Assembly: GCF_003385185.1 (NCBI RefSeq)
Contig: NZ_PQHZ01000045.1
Coordinates: forward strand, 1-52,779
Length of the DNA: 52,779 nucleotides
Origin: Amycolatopsis palatopharyngis
Lineage (GTDB): Bacteria; Actinomycetota; Actinomycetes; Mycobacteriales; Pseudonocardiaceae
Direction: 5' to 3'
Part shown: piece by piece, positions 33,047 through 42,354 of the stretch
Layout: every line of letters starts with the position of its first letter
Position numbering within the stretch: the first letter of the stretch is position 1
The notes under the pieces: model-generated
What the model was told of the DNA's origin: nothing
What the model saw: the letters and a program-made list of their open reading frames with translations, nothing else
Databases searched by the model: none
Position numbers and translations under genes: made by a program

Positions 33047-33856
33047 TCAGGTGAGCCGGGTGGTTCTCGTGGCAAGTGCGGCGGCCGCCGCCGCCCAGGC
33101 CAGCAGGACCACCATCGGCTGCCACCCGAGCACCCCGTCGACGAGGGCCGTGCGCAACCCCTCGGCCAATGCGCCGGAGGGCAGCAGGGCCACGAGATCG
33201 CCCGCGACTCCCGGCAGGGACGCTGGGGCGAGCAGGATGCCTCCGGCCAGCAGCAGCACGAACCAAACGATGTTGGCCAGCGCGAGTACGGCCTCGGCCC
33301 GCAGGGAACCGCCGAGCAGGACGCCGAGCGCGCCGAAGCTCAACGTGCCCGCCACCAGCAGGAGGACGGCGTAGAGCAGCCCGATACCGGACGGCGACCA
33401 GCCCAGTAGCGCCGCGACGACGCCGAGCACGACAACCTGCAGTGCGACGACCACCAGTGCCGCGAGCACCCGGCCGGCCACGAGCAGCCAGCGGGGCAGC
33501 GCGGTGGCCGAAAGGCGCTTGAGCACCCCGTAGCGCCGATCGAAACCCAATGCGATGGCCTGCCCCGTGAAGGCCGACGACATCACCGCGAGGGCCAGGA
33601 TGCGCGGGGTGACCCAGTCCACCTTCGTGGTCGAGCCGAGGTCGTGCATCGGCAGGATGTCCAGGACGCTGAGGCCGATCAGCAGGGCGATCGGGATGAG
33701 CAGGGTGAGCAGGATCTGCTCGCCATGACGCAGGGTCATGGCCGTTTCGAGGCGCGCGTGGGCCAGCAGCATCCGGCCGAGACCGCCCTGCCCCGGCGCC
33801 GGGGTGAACGTGCCGGGTGCGAACCTCGGCTGGCTCTCGCTGCGTGTCGCGGTCAC
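33047..33856 (-). CDS. ABC-2 type transporter permease
   Basis: A 269-residue inner-membrane permease with six transmembrane helices, starting at about residues 47-67 and ending at 245-262. It has the ABC-2 layout of drug and polysaccharide exporters: a cytosolic N terminus (about 40 residues) and FDRRYGVLKRLSATALPRWLL as the conserved loop. The start overlaps the ATPase stop by 4 nt (ATGA), so the pair forms a single exporter. The same ATPase-permease-ctaA order beside mptB is found in mycobacteria. The substrate is unknown; lipid or antibiotic export is the usual role. Confidence 0.88.
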   Translation of the reverse strand: MTATRSESQPRFAPGTFTPAPGQGGLGRMLLAHARLETAMTLRHGEQILLTLLIPIALLIGLSVLDILPMHDLGSTTKVDWVTPRILALAVMSSAFTGQAIALGFDRRYGVLKRLSATALPRWLLVAGRVLAALVVVALQVVVLGVVAALLGWSPSGIGLLYAVLLLVAGTLSFGALGVLLGGSLRAEAVLALANIVWFVLLLAGGILLAPASLPGVAGDLVALLPSGALAEGLRTALVDGVLGWQPMVVLLAWAAAAAALATRTTRLT

Positions 33857-34779
33857 GTCCGCAGCTCCCGTCCGGTCAGCTCGAGGAAGACCTCCTCGAG
33901 GTCACGTCTGCCGACGTGCATCTCCTCGGCCAGTACGCCGTGCTGTGCGCACCAGGCGGTCACGGTGGAAACCACCTGGGGATCGACGAGGCCCTCTACG
34001 CGGTACGTGCCGGGGGCGGACTCGCGGACCAGGTAGCCCTCGGGCAGTGCGGCCGCCAGCAGCTGGGTGTCGAGCCCCGAACGGGCACGGAAGCGCAGCT
34101 GGGCGGCGTCGGCCTGTTCGGCCGTCAGCGAGGTGGGGGAGCCCTGCGCGATAACCCTGCCGTTGTCGACGATGACAACGGTGTCGGCGAGCGCCTCGGC
34201 CTCCTCCATCAGGTGGGTGGTGAGCAGCACGCTCACACCGTCGGTGCGCAGTGCGCCGAGCAGTTCCCACACGAGCCGGCGCGCCTGCGGGTCCATGCCG
34301 GAGGTCGGCTCGTCCAGGAAAACCAGCTCGGGGCGTCCCACGAGGGCGCAGGCCAGGGAAAGCCGCTGCTGCTGGCCGCCGGACAGCCGCTTGAACGGGA
34401 TCCGGCGGGCGCCGTCGAGTCCGAGCACGTCGAGCAGCCAGGCCGGGTCCAGCGGCCGTGCCGCGCAGGCGGCGACGAGCCGCAGCATCTCCTCTGCCCG
34501 GACGCCGGGGTAGGCGCCACCGCCCTGCGGCATCACGCCGATCCGTGGTCGCAGGGCCGCGGACTGGCGCACTGGGTCGAGCCCGAGCACGCGCACGGTT
34601 CCGGCATCCGGCCGGACGAACCCCTCACAGATCTCGACCGTGGTGGTCTTGCCCGCCCCGTTGGGCCCGAGCAGCGCCAGCAGCGCGCCACGGGGGAGCC
34701 GCAGGTCGACGCCGTCGACGGCGGTGACGGATCCGAATCGCTTCACCAGCCCGGTGATCTCGACGGCGGGTGCACTCAC
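33853..34779 (-). CDS. ABC transporter ATP-binding protein
   Basis: A 308-residue ATPase of the DrrA/ABC-2 exporter type. Walker A is LLGPNGAGKTTT, the Q-loop follows in VMPQGGG, the signature is LSGGQQQRLSLACALVG, Walker B is LVFLDEPTSGMD, and the switch histidine is in LLTTHLMEEAE. The C-terminal 80 residues form the extra domain seen in DrrA-like proteins. The start is GTG 34779, 24 nt after mptB, so the exporter is probably co-transcribed with mptB. The permease gene overlaps its stop. Confidence 0.92.
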   Translation of the reverse strand: MSAPAVEITGLVKRFGSVTAVDGVDLRLPRGALLALLGPNGAGKTTTVEICEGFVRPDAGTVRVLGLDPVRQSAALRPRIGVMPQGGGAYPGVRAEEMLRLVAACAARPLDPAWLLDVLGLDGARRIPFKRLSGGQQQRLSLACALVGRPELVFLDEPTSGMDPQARRLVWELLGALRTDGVSVLLTTHLMEEAEALADTVVIVDNGRVIAQGSPTSLTAEQADAAQLRFRARSGLDTQLLAAALPEGYLVRESAPGTYRVEGLVDPQVVSTVTAWCAQHGVLAEEMHVGRRDLEEVFLELTGRELRT

Positions 34780-34803
34780 AAGTGACGAGGATACGGACCG
34801 TCC

Positions 34804-36477
34804 CTATGTGTGGTTCCCCGCGGGCTCCCTGGCCGCCTGTGGCTCGCGGCGAAACACCATCGGCGACTGATGCCGGACCACCAGCAGGGCGAGCACGATC
34901 ACGATCGCCCCGGCGAGGTAGGCCTGGGGAAGGATGTAGGAGCGCCCGTCGAAGGTGCTGCCCGTCGGCGGGATGAGCAGCGCCAGTACGGCGCTCACCG
35001 CGGTGGCCACCACCCGGAACCGGGAGGTCCCCGCCGATGCGGCCAGCGGGATCACGGCCCACAACAGCCACCAGGGCTGCATGGCGACGTGCAGCATCAT
35101 GAACGCGCCGAGTGAGACGCCGAGGCCGATCATCGGCCGGTAGCGCCAGCGGAAGCTGTCCCAGAGGAACTTGACCGTGATCGCGCCTGCCACGGCGTAG
35201 CCGAGCAGGCCGAGAATGGCGATCAGGGAGCCGGTGTGGTTGCCGAGGCCGAGGGCGATGCCGAGGATTCCGCCCACATTGGCGAGTTCGGTGACCGGGG
35301 AGATCCAGCTCCACACCATCCCCGGGGTGCCGAGGGCGCCGATCCAGCCGAACCCGAGCCCGGTTCCGAGGCAGACGGAGACGGTGATCACCGCGAAGAC
35401 CAGTGACATCAGCGCCCCGGCCCGCAGCAGGTCGACGATCCGGCCGTGCCAGCGTCTGGCGATCATCACCCCGAAGAAGCCGAGTGCCACGATGGCGTGG
35501 ATCTTGATCATCGCGCCCAGGGTGATCACCGTGGCGCCGAGCAGGATGAACGCGAGTTCGCCCTTGGCCAGCGGCGGTGGTGAGTCCCCGGAGACGCGAA
35601 CGGGGAGCCTGCGAATACCGAGCTCCAGTCCCGCGACCATCAGGCCGATACCGAGCGCCTCGTTGTGCGCACCCGCGACCAGGTGAAACAGCACGAGCGG
35701 GTTCGCGGCACCCAGCCACAACGCGGTGGCGGGCTGTACGCCGAACCGGCGGGCCAGCCGGGGTAGCGCCCAGATGATCAGGCCGACACCCACCAGCGCC
35801 AGCGCCCGCTGCAGCAGCACGCCGGTGGCCACGTTGTTCCCGGCGACCGAGGCGATCCAGCTGCCCGCTTTGAGGAACAGCGGGCCGTAGGGAGCCGGGG
35901 TGTCCTTCCACATGTTGGACACGCCCATGGTCAGCGGGTCGGAGATGCCCAGCGCCTCCCCGGGGCCGAGGGCGTAGGGGTCCATTCCACGGTGCACGAT
36001 CTCGCTCTGGGCGAGGTAGCTGTAGACGTCCCTGGAGAACAGCGGCGGGATGACCAGGAGCGGCGCGGCCCACAGGATGATCGTGCGGTGCAGCTGGCGG
36101 GGCGTGGCCAGGTGCGGCCGGGTGGGTCTGGCGAACCGGCCCAGTAACAGCCAGCCGATCACCATCATGCCCATTCCGGTGAAGGCGATCGCCAGTGAGA
36201 CCGTCGGGATCCGGGGGAACAACCGCAGGACCGGAATATCGAAAACGGGATTGAGTACCGGCGCGGCGCCAGCTCCCAGCGCGCCGAACGCGATCAGCAG
36301 CGAACCGACCGTGCCGAAACAGCGGATCACCCGGAACGCGTGCTGTTCGGTGTCGTCGAGCCGTCTTGCCGGGCGGGGGCGCACCGGGGACGCGCTCAGG
36401 CCCTTGCCCGAGGGCGTGGAGGGCTCGGCGGGTCCATCGCTGCCCGCTCGCGCGCCCGAGCCGCCGTCGTCTGCCAC
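34804..36477 (-). CDS. mptB: Alpha-(1->6)-mannosyltransferase of the MptB type
   Basis: A 557-residue GT-C glycosyltransferase with a cytosolic N terminus of about 45 residues and about 12 or more transmembrane helices. It uses polyprenyl-phosphate mannose outside the membrane to build the alpha-1,6-mannan backbone of lipomannan/lipoarabinomannan. The first periplasmic loop PPLFSRDVYSYLAQSEIVHRG holds the expected catalytic Asp (D150), and the later NPLVLFHLVAGAHNEALGIGL segment is typical of MptA/MptB. The start is GTG 36477, 6 nt from a TAGTCT box (leaderless). MptB beside sufR matches the mycobacterial order. It implies LM/LAM-type glycolipids in the cell envelope. Confidence 0.9.
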   Translation of the reverse strand: MADDGGSGARAGSDGPAEPSTPSGKGLSASPVRPRPARRLDDTEQHAFRVIRCFGTVGSLLIAFGALGAGAAPVLNPVFDIPVLRLFPRIPTVSLAIAFTGMGMMVIGWLLLGRFARPTRPHLATPRQLHRTIILWAAPLLVIPPLFSRDVYSYLAQSEIVHRGMDPYALGPGEALGISDPLTMGVSNMWKDTPAPYGPLFLKAGSWIASVAGNNVATGVLLQRALALVGVGLIIWALPRLARRFGVQPATALWLGAANPLVLFHLVAGAHNEALGIGLMVAGLELGIRRLPVRVSGDSPPPLAKGELAFILLGATVITLGAMIKIHAIVALGFFGVMIARRWHGRIVDLLRAGALMSLVFAVITVSVCLGTGLGFGWIGALGTPGMVWSWISPVTELANVGGILGIALGLGNHTGSLIAILGLLGYAVAGAITVKFLWDSFRWRYRPMIGLGVSLGAFMMLHVAMQPWWLLWAVIPLAASAGTSRFRVVATAVSAVLALLIPPTGSTFDGRSYILPQAYLAGAIVIVLALLVVRHQSPMVFRREPQAAREPAGNHT

Positions 36478-36483
36478 GCCGAA

Positions 36484-36489
36484 AGACTA
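36484..36489 (-). promoter_or_regulatory. -10 box for mptB (leaderless)
   Basis: TAGTCT on the minus strand is 6 nt from the GTG at 36477, with no Shine-Dalgarno. Confidence 0.55.
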
Positions 36490-36633
36490 GCGGGTAACGA
36501 CTGGGTGACGACCGGCCCCGGCGAAGCCCGCGGACCCGGGCGGGCGACGACGGCGACCGTTCAGCTTGCCGGTCCGGAGTGAGTCGCGTCACGGCCTTCG
36601 CGCGGCGCTTTGCCATCACCCCGTAAATACGAC

Positions 36634-36648
36634 ACACTGATGTTGTGA
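36634..36648 (+). promoter_or_regulatory. SufR-type operator overlapping the sufR start codon
   Basis: ACACT-GATGT-TGTGA matches the spaced palindrome ACACT-N5-TGTGA that I recall as the mycobacterial SufR site. Its right half includes the sufR GTG (36645). A second inverted repeat, GATGTT...AACATC, overlaps it. Binding would block transcription of the whole suf operon. Confidence 0.7.
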
Positions 36649-37517
36649 AAAACATCGGCACCTCTCAGCAGCGGGAAGGCGGCGCACGGCACGTTCCGAT
36701 GGCCGGCGCCGCGGCCGGTGCCGTGCCCGTGCAGATCACCGCTGAGGGCCGCACCCGGCACGAGGTGGCGCGCCTGCTTCTGGAGCGGGGCCCGCTGTCC
36801 GCTGTGGCGGTCGCCGACGAGCTTGGCATCAGCCCCACGGCCGTGCGCAGGCACCTGGACGCATTGCTCGCTGACGGGGAGGCCGAGGCGCGCGGCGCGC
36901 CCCGCGGTGGACCGCGCGGCCGGGGCAGGCCTGCCAAGCAGTTCCTGCTGACCGAGCCGGGCCGGGCCAGGTTCGGCCACGCATACGACGACCTCGCCGT
37001 CGCCGCCATCCGGTTCCTCGCCGAGCACGCTGGGGAGGACGCCGTGCGCGCGTTCGCCGAGCGACGAGTGGCCGCGCTGGTCGAGCCGCATCGCGAGGAG
37101 ATCAACCGCGCCGCTGGCCCGGAAGGCAGGGCGGAGGCCCTCGCCGCCGCCCTGACCAGGGAGGGATACGCTGCGTCAGCCCGGCAGGTCGGCGTAGTGG
37201 ATAAGACCTCCGGTGCCGGAGTCGCCGGTGCGCAGCTCTGCCAGCACCACTGCCCGGTCGCGCACGTCGCCGCGGAGTTCCCGCAGCTGTGCGAGGCCGA
37301 GACCGAGGCGTTCGCCGAGTTGCTCGGCACGCACGTGCAGCGGCTGGCGACCATCGCCCGCGGCGACGCCGCGTGCACCACACACGTACCCGCCTCCTCG
37401 GCGGGTCACCCGGCGGCCACCGAGCCGGGGAGCACACAGCCGTCACCGGACGCGCACATCGCGTGGCCGGACGAGGGCCGAGATGCAGTATCCGCGAATG
37501 GAGGGCAACCCGCATGA
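36645..37517 (+). CDS. sufR: SufR, Fe-S cluster-responsive transcriptional repressor
   Basis: A 290-residue DeoR/ArsR-like winged-helix regulator. The helix-turn-helix is at about 38-72 (VADELGISPTAVRRHLDALL), then RGRGRPAKQFLLTEPGR. The C-terminal domain has CQHHCPVAHVAAEFPQLC (C199, C203, C216), the cysteines that bind the 4Fe-4S cluster; with cluster bound SufR represses suf. The N-terminal 30 and C-terminal 45 residues are low-complexity additions. The GTG start lies inside its own operator, pointing to autorepression. Its stop overlaps the sufB ATG by 4 nt (ATGA). Confidence 0.95.
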   Translation: MKNIGTSQQREGGARHVPMAGAAAGAVPVQITAEGRTRHEVARLLLERGPLSAVAVADELGISPTAVRRHLDALLADGEAEARGAPRGGPRGRGRPAKQFLLTEPGRARFGHAYDDLAVAAIRFLAEHAGEDAVRAFAERRVAALVEPHREEINRAAGPEGRAEALAAALTREGYAASARQVGVVDKTSGAGVAGAQLCQHHCPVAHVAAEFPQLCEAETEAFAELLGTHVQRLATIARGDAACTTHVPASSAGHPAATEPGSTQPSPDAHIAWPDEGRDAVSANGGQPA

Positions 37518-38962
37518 CTGCCGCTGCCGAGCAGCGCACTCCCACCACAGCGCCCCTTTCCCAGGAAGAGACCATCGAGTCACTGGGTAACTACGCGTTC
37601 GGTTGGGCCGACTCCGATGCCGCGGGCGCCAGCGCCCGCCGCGGACTGAACGAGGATGTCGTCACTGACATCTCGGAGAAGAAGTCCGAGCCGGAGTGGA
37701 TGCGCGAGGCGCGCCTGAAGGCGCTGAAGTTGTTCCACCGCAAGCCGATGCCCAACTGGGGCGCCGACCTGTCGGGGATCGACTTCGACAACATCAAGTA
37801 CTTCGTCCGTTCCACCGAGAAGCAGGCGACCAGCTGGGAAGACCTGCCCGAGGACATCAAGCGGACCTACGACAAGCTGGGCATTCCCGAGGCGGAGAAG
37901 CAGCGCCTCGTCGCCGGCGTCGCGGCCCAGTACGAGTCCGAGGTCGTCTACCACCAGATCCGTGAGGACCTGGAGGAGCAGGGCGTTCTCTTCCTCGACA
38001 CCGACAGCGCGTTGCGCGAGCACCCGGAGATCTTCAAGGAGTACTTCGGCTCGGTGATCCCGGCCGGGGACAACAAGTTCTCCGCGCTCAACACCGCCGT
38101 CTGGTCGGGTGGATCGTTCATCTACGTGCCGCCGGGCGTGCACGTGGACATCCCGCTGCAGGCCTACTTCCGGATCAACACCGAGAACATGGGCCAGTTC
38201 GAGCGCACGCTGATCATCGTCGACGAGGGTGCCTACGTGCACTACGTCGAGGGTTGCACCGCGCCGATCTACGACTCGGACTCGCTGCACTCCGCGGTCG
38301 TGGAGATCATCGTGAAGAAGGGCGGCCGTTGCCGCTACACGACGATCCAGAACTGGTCGAACAACGTCTACAACCTGGTCACCAAGCGCACCAAGTGTGA
38401 AGAGGGCGCGACCATGGAGTGGGTCGACGGCAACATCGGCTCCAAGGTGACGATGAAGTACCCGTCGGTCTTCCTGATGGGCGAGCACGCCAAGGGTGAG
38501 GTGCTCTCGGTCGCGTTCGCCGGCGAGGGCCAGCACCAGGACGCGGGCGCCAAGATGGAGCACCTCGCGCCGTACACGTCCTCGACGATCGTGTCGAAGT
38601 CGGTGGCGCGCGGTGGTGGCCGGACCTCTTACCGCGGTCTGGTGAAGGTCGCCAAGCGGGCGCACCACTCGCGCTCCAGCGTGGTGTGTGACGCGCTGCT
38701 GGTGGACACCATTTCCCGGTCGGACACCTATCCCTACGTCGACATCCGTAACGACGACGTGTCGATGGGCCACGAGGCCACGGTGTCCAAGGTCAGCGAG
38801 GATCAGTTGTTCTACCTGATGTCGCGTGGCCTCACCGAGGAAGAGGCCATGGCGATGGTGGTCCGCGGGTTCGTCGAGCCGATCGCCAGGGAACTGCCGA
38901 TGGAGTACGCCCTCGAACTGAACCGGCTGATCGAGCTGCAGATGGAAGGATCCGTCGGCTGA
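37514..38962 (+). CDS. sufB: Fe-S cluster assembly scaffold SufB
   Basis: A 482-residue scaffold subunit of the SufBCD complex, on which Fe-S clusters are built. The start ATG 37514 overlaps the sufR stop; a longer upstream frame lies inside sufR. Characteristic segments are WMREARLKALKLFHRKPMPN, EYFGSVIPAGDNKFSALNTA, FERTLIIVDEGAYVHYVEGC and SMGHEATVSKVSEDQLFYLM; the last carries the conserved His/Glu of the SufB-SufD interface. The normal length shows that no intein interrupts the gene, unlike M. tuberculosis SufB. sufD begins one base after the stop. Confidence 0.98.
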   Translation: MTAAAEQRTPTTAPLSQEETIESLGNYAFGWADSDAAGASARRGLNEDVVTDISEKKSEPEWMREARLKALKLFHRKPMPNWGADLSGIDFDNIKYFVRSTEKQATSWEDLPEDIKRTYDKLGIPEAEKQRLVAGVAAQYESEVVYHQIREDLEEQGVLFLDTDSALREHPEIFKEYFGSVIPAGDNKFSALNTAVWSGGSFIYVPPGVHVDIPLQAYFRINTENMGQFERTLIIVDEGAYVHYVEGCTAPIYDSDSLHSAVVEIIVKKGGRCRYTTIQNWSNNVYNLVTKRTKCEEGATMEWVDGNIGSKVTMKYPSVFLMGEHAKGEVLSVAFAGEGQHQDAGAKMEHLAPYTSSTIVSKSVARGGGRTSYRGLVKVAKRAHHSRSSVVCDALLVDTISRSDTYPYVDIRNDDVSMGHEATVSKVSEDQLFYLMSRGLTEEEAMAMVVRGFVEPIARELPMEYALELNRLIELQMEGSVG

Positions 38963-38963
38963 G

Positions 38964-40151
38964 ATGACGGCTACGGCAGGCAAGACAGACAGCAACACGC
39001 TCAACACCGCCGTCGCGGGGGAGGCTGTCATTCCGGCAGCCTCCCGCGCGGAGCGGTTCTCCGGCTACGACGTCGAGGCCTTCGAGGTCCCGGGCGGGCG
39101 CGAGGAGAACTGGCGCTTCACGCCGATGAAGCGGCTGCGGGGACTGCACGACGGTTCCGCGGTCGCCACGGGGGAGATCACCGTGGAGGCGGACGCCGCC
39201 GACGAGGTGACCGTGGAGACCGTCGGTCGCGACGACGCGCGCCTCGGTGAGGCGGGCGCTCCCAGCGACCGTATCGCCGCGCAGGCCTACTCGTCGTTCA
39301 CCTCGGCCACGGTCGTGACGGTGCCGAAGGAGACCAAGGCCTCGAAGCCGACGGTCATCCGGCTGCACGGCCCAGGTGCGGGCTCGACGGCCTACGGCCA
39401 CGTCCAGGTGCGTGCCGAGCAGTTCGCGGAGGCCGCGATCGTGCTCGACCACGTCGGTTCGGGCACGTACGCCGACAACGTCGAGTTCGTCATCGGCGAC
39501 GGCGCGAAGCTCACGGTGGTCAGCGTCCAGGACTGGGCCGACGACGCGGTGCACGTGTCCGAGCAGCACCTGCGGCTCGGCCGCGACGCCACGCTCAAGC
39601 ACATCGTCGTCACGCTCGGCGGTGACCTGGTGCGGGTGAGCCCCACGGCCACCTTCGCCGACGCGGGCGGCGACGTCGAGATGCTCGGGCTCTACTTCGC
39701 GGACGCGGGCCAGCACCAGGAGCACCGGCTGTTCGTGGACCACGCGGTCGCGAACTGCAAGTCCAACGTGATGTACAAGGGTGCGCTGCAGGGCGAGGGC
39801 GCACACGGGGTGTGGATCGGCGATGTGCTGATCCGCGCGGCTGCCGAGGGCACACAGACCTACGAGCTGAACCGGAACCTGGTGCTCACCGAGGGCGCGC
39901 GTGCGGACTCGGTGCCGAACCTGGAGATCGAGACCGGGGAGATCGCCGGAGCCGGTCACGCCAGTGCCACGGGAAGGTTCGACGACGAGCAGTTGTTCTA
40001 CCTGCAGTCGCGGGGAATCGCGGAGGAAGAGGCGCGCAGGCTGGTCGTGCGCGGGTTCTTCCACGAGATCCTGATGAAGATCGACATCCCGGAGGTGCGC
40101 GAGCGCCTGCAGACCGCGATCGAGGCAGAGCTGGAGGCGGTGGGCTCCTGA
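38964..40151 (+). CDS. sufD: Fe-S cluster assembly protein SufD
   Basis: A 395-residue partner of SufB with the same beta-helix core. The N-terminal REENWRFTPMKRLRGL is typical of actinobacterial SufD. The C-terminal GHASATGRFDDEQLFYLQSR matches the SufB/SufD C-terminal block, and VRGFFHEILMKIDIPEVRER is the final helix. It forms SufBC2D with the other subunits and assists iron acquisition in E. coli. The ATG is 1 nt after sufB; sufC follows after 57 nt. Confidence 0.97.
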   Translation: MTATAGKTDSNTLNTAVAGEAVIPAASRAERFSGYDVEAFEVPGGREENWRFTPMKRLRGLHDGSAVATGEITVEADAADEVTVETVGRDDARLGEAGAPSDRIAAQAYSSFTSATVVTVPKETKASKPTVIRLHGPGAGSTAYGHVQVRAEQFAEAAIVLDHVGSGTYADNVEFVIGDGAKLTVVSVQDWADDAVHVSEQHLRLGRDATLKHIVVTLGGDLVRVSPTATFADAGGDVEMLGLYFADAGQHQEHRLFVDHAVANCKSNVMYKGALQGEGAHGVWIGDVLIRAAAEGTQTYELNRNLVLTEGARADSVPNLEIETGEIAGAGHASATGRFDDEQLFYLQSRGIAEEEARRLVVRGFFHEILMKIDIPEVRERLQTAIEAELEAVGS

Positions 40152-40208
40152 GCCCGGCGCCCGCCACCGAGTCAACTTCCCGCAACTGAACTAGAGAAAC
40201 GAAGAGAC

Positions 40209-40979
40209 ATGGCAACCCTGGAAATCAAGGACCTGCACGCCGCGGTCACCACGGACGAAGGCCCCAAGGAAATCCTCAAGGGCGTCAACCTGACGATCCG
40301 CTCGGGCGAGATCCACGCGATCATGGGCCCGAACGGCTCCGGCAAGTCGACCCTGTCCTACGCGATCGCCGGTCACCCGAAGTACGAGGTGACCTCCGGC
40401 GAGGTGCTGCTGGACGGCGAGAACGTGCTCGAGATGAGCGTCGACGAGCGTGCCCGTGCCGGGCTGTTCCTCGCGATGCAGTACCCGGTCGAGGTGCCCG
40501 GCGTCTCGATGTCGAACTTCCTGCGCACCGCCGCGACCTCGGTTCGTGGTGAGGCCCCGAAGCTGCGGCACTGGGTCAAGGAGGTCAAGCAGGAGATGGC
40601 AAACCTGGACATCTCTGCCGAGTTCGCCGAGCGCAGCGTGAACGAGGGCTTCTCCGGCGGTGAGAAGAAGCGGCACGAGATCCTGCAGCTGTCGCTGCTG
40701 AAGCCGAAGTTCGCGATCCTCGACGAAACCGACTCCGGTCTCGACGTCGACGCGCTGCGCGTGGTCTCCGAGGGCGTGAACACCTACTCGTCGAACAACG
40801 ACGCTGGCGTCCTGCTGATCACGCACTACACGCGGATCCTCAAGCACATCACGCCGAACTACGTGCACGTGTTCGCCGGTGGTCGCATCGTCGAGTCCGG
40901 CGGTGTCGAGCTGGCGAACGAGCTCGAGGAGAGCGGCTACGTCAAGTACGTCGGCAAGCCCGAGCCCGCCAGCATCTGA
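40209..40979 (+). CDS. sufC: Fe-S assembly ATPase SufC
   Basis: A 256-residue ABC-type ATPase that drives the SufBCD scaffold. Walker A is GPNGSGKST (K46), the signature is FSGGEKKRHEILQL and Walker B is FAILDETDSGLDVDAL, the SufC-specific form. The FYxxY-like stretch AMQYPVEVPGVSMSNFLR is also SufC-typical. ATG 40209 follows GAAACGAAGAGAC. It is not a membrane transporter: no permease is nearby and it sits between sufD and sufS. Confidence 0.98.
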   Translation: MATLEIKDLHAAVTTDEGPKEILKGVNLTIRSGEIHAIMGPNGSGKSTLSYAIAGHPKYEVTSGEVLLDGENVLEMSVDERARAGLFLAMQYPVEVPGVSMSNFLRTAATSVRGEAPKLRHWVKEVKQEMANLDISAEFAERSVNEGFSGGEKKRHEILQLSLLKPKFAILDETDSGLDVDALRVVSEGVNTYSSNNDAGVLLITHYTRILKHITPNYVHVFAGGRIVESGGVELANELEESGYVKYVGKPEPASI

Positions 40980-41039
40980 GGCGCGGCGCACGGCGCTATC
41001 CGACCGAGCCCGAACGAGACACCGAGAGGAGTTGGCGCG

Positions 41040-42350
41040 ATGACCACCACTGCATCCCAGAACGCGGGGTCCCGTCAGGCTGACTCACTGCCGCTGGACG
41101 TCGCCGCACTGCGCGCCGACTTCCCCATCCTGTCGCGCACTGTGCGCGACGGGAAACCCTTGGTGTACCTGGACTCCGGGGCTACCTCGCAGCGCCCTGC
41201 ACAGGTGCTGGACGCGGAACGGCGGTTCCTCGAGACCGCCAACGCCGCGGTGCACCGTGGTGCCCACCAGCTCGCCGAGGAGGCGACCGACGCCTACGAG
41301 GACGCCCGCGCGAAGATCGCGGACTTCGTCGGCGCCACCCCGGGCGAGCTGGTCTTCACCAAGAACGCCACCGAGGGTGTGAACCTCGTCGCGTACGCGA
41401 TGAGCAACGCCACGACTGCGGGACCGGAGATGGAGCGGTTCACGCTCGCTCCCGGTGACGAGGTCGTGATCACCGAAATGGAGCACCACGCGAACCTCGT
41501 GCCCTGGCAGCAGGTCTGCCAGCGCACGGGTGCGACGTTGCGGTGGTTCGGGGTCACCGACGAGGGCAGGCTGGACCTGTCGAATATCGATGAACTGATT
41601 ACCGAGCGCACGAAGCTGGTCGCCTTCACGCATCAGTCCAACGTGCTCGGAACGGTGAATCCGGTCGCCGAGATCGCACGGAAGGCGCGCGAGGTGGGTG
41701 CGCTGACCCTGCTGGACGCATGCCAGTCGGTGCCGCATTCGCCGGTGAACTTCACCGAGCTGGGTGTGGACTTCGCGGTGTTCTCCGGGCACAAGATGCT
41801 GGCGCCCTCGGGCATCGGCGTGCTCTACGGCCGCCGTGAACTGCTCGAGGCGATGCCGCCGTTCCTGACCGGCGGCTCGATGATCGAGCTGGTGCGGATG
41901 GAGGGTTCGACGTTCGCGCCGCCGCCGCAGCGGTTCGAGGCCGGTGTGCCGATGACCTCACAGGCAGTGGGTCTCGGTGCGGCGGTGGACTACCTATCGG
42001 CCATCGGCATCGACCGGATCGCCGAGCACGAGCACGTGCTGACCGCAGCGGCGCTGGAGCAGCTCCAGCAGGTGCCGGGCGTCCGCATCATCGGGCCTGC
42101 CGAGGCGGTGGACCGCGGGGGAGCGGTGTCGTTCGTGATCGACGGCGTGCACCCGCACGATGCGGGCCAGGTGCTCGACAGCCTGGGAATCGCGATCCGC
42201 GTGGGGCATCACTGCGCGTGGCCGCTGCACCGCAGGCTCGGTGTTCCCGCGACGGTGCGTGCCTCGTTCTACCTGTACAACGACCTGTCCGAAGTGGACG
42301 CGCTGGTGAGCGGGGTCCGTGAGGCACAACGATTCTTCGGGGTGGCGTGA
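41040..42350 (+). CDS. sufS: Cysteine desulfurase SufS
   Basis: A 436-residue PLP enzyme that takes sulfur from cysteine as a persulfide for Fe-S assembly. The PLP lysine is K252 in VFSGHKMLAPSGIGVLYG, and the active-site cysteine is C392 in RVGHHCAWPLHRRLG, the SufS-type position. AVHRGAHQLAEEATDAYEDAR and EHHANLVPWQQVC bind PLP and substrate. GAGAGGAGTT precedes the ATG. sufU, its sulfur acceptor, follows 4 nt after the stop. Confidence 0.98.
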   Translation: MTTTASQNAGSRQADSLPLDVAALRADFPILSRTVRDGKPLVYLDSGATSQRPAQVLDAERRFLETANAAVHRGAHQLAEEATDAYEDARAKIADFVGATPGELVFTKNATEGVNLVAYAMSNATTAGPEMERFTLAPGDEVVITEMEHHANLVPWQQVCQRTGATLRWFGVTDEGRLDLSNIDELITERTKLVAFTHQSNVLGTVNPVAEIARKAREVGALTLLDACQSVPHSPVNFTELGVDFAVFSGHKMLAPSGIGVLYGRRELLEAMPPFLTGGSMIELVRMEGSTFAPPPQRFEAGVPMTSQAVGLGAAVDYLSAIGIDRIAEHEHVLTAAALEQLQQVPGVRIIGPAEAVDRGGAVSFVIDGVHPHDAGQVLDSLGIAIRVGHHCAWPLHRRLGVPATVRASFYLYNDLSEVDALVSGVREAQRFFGVA

Positions 42351-42354
42351 GACG

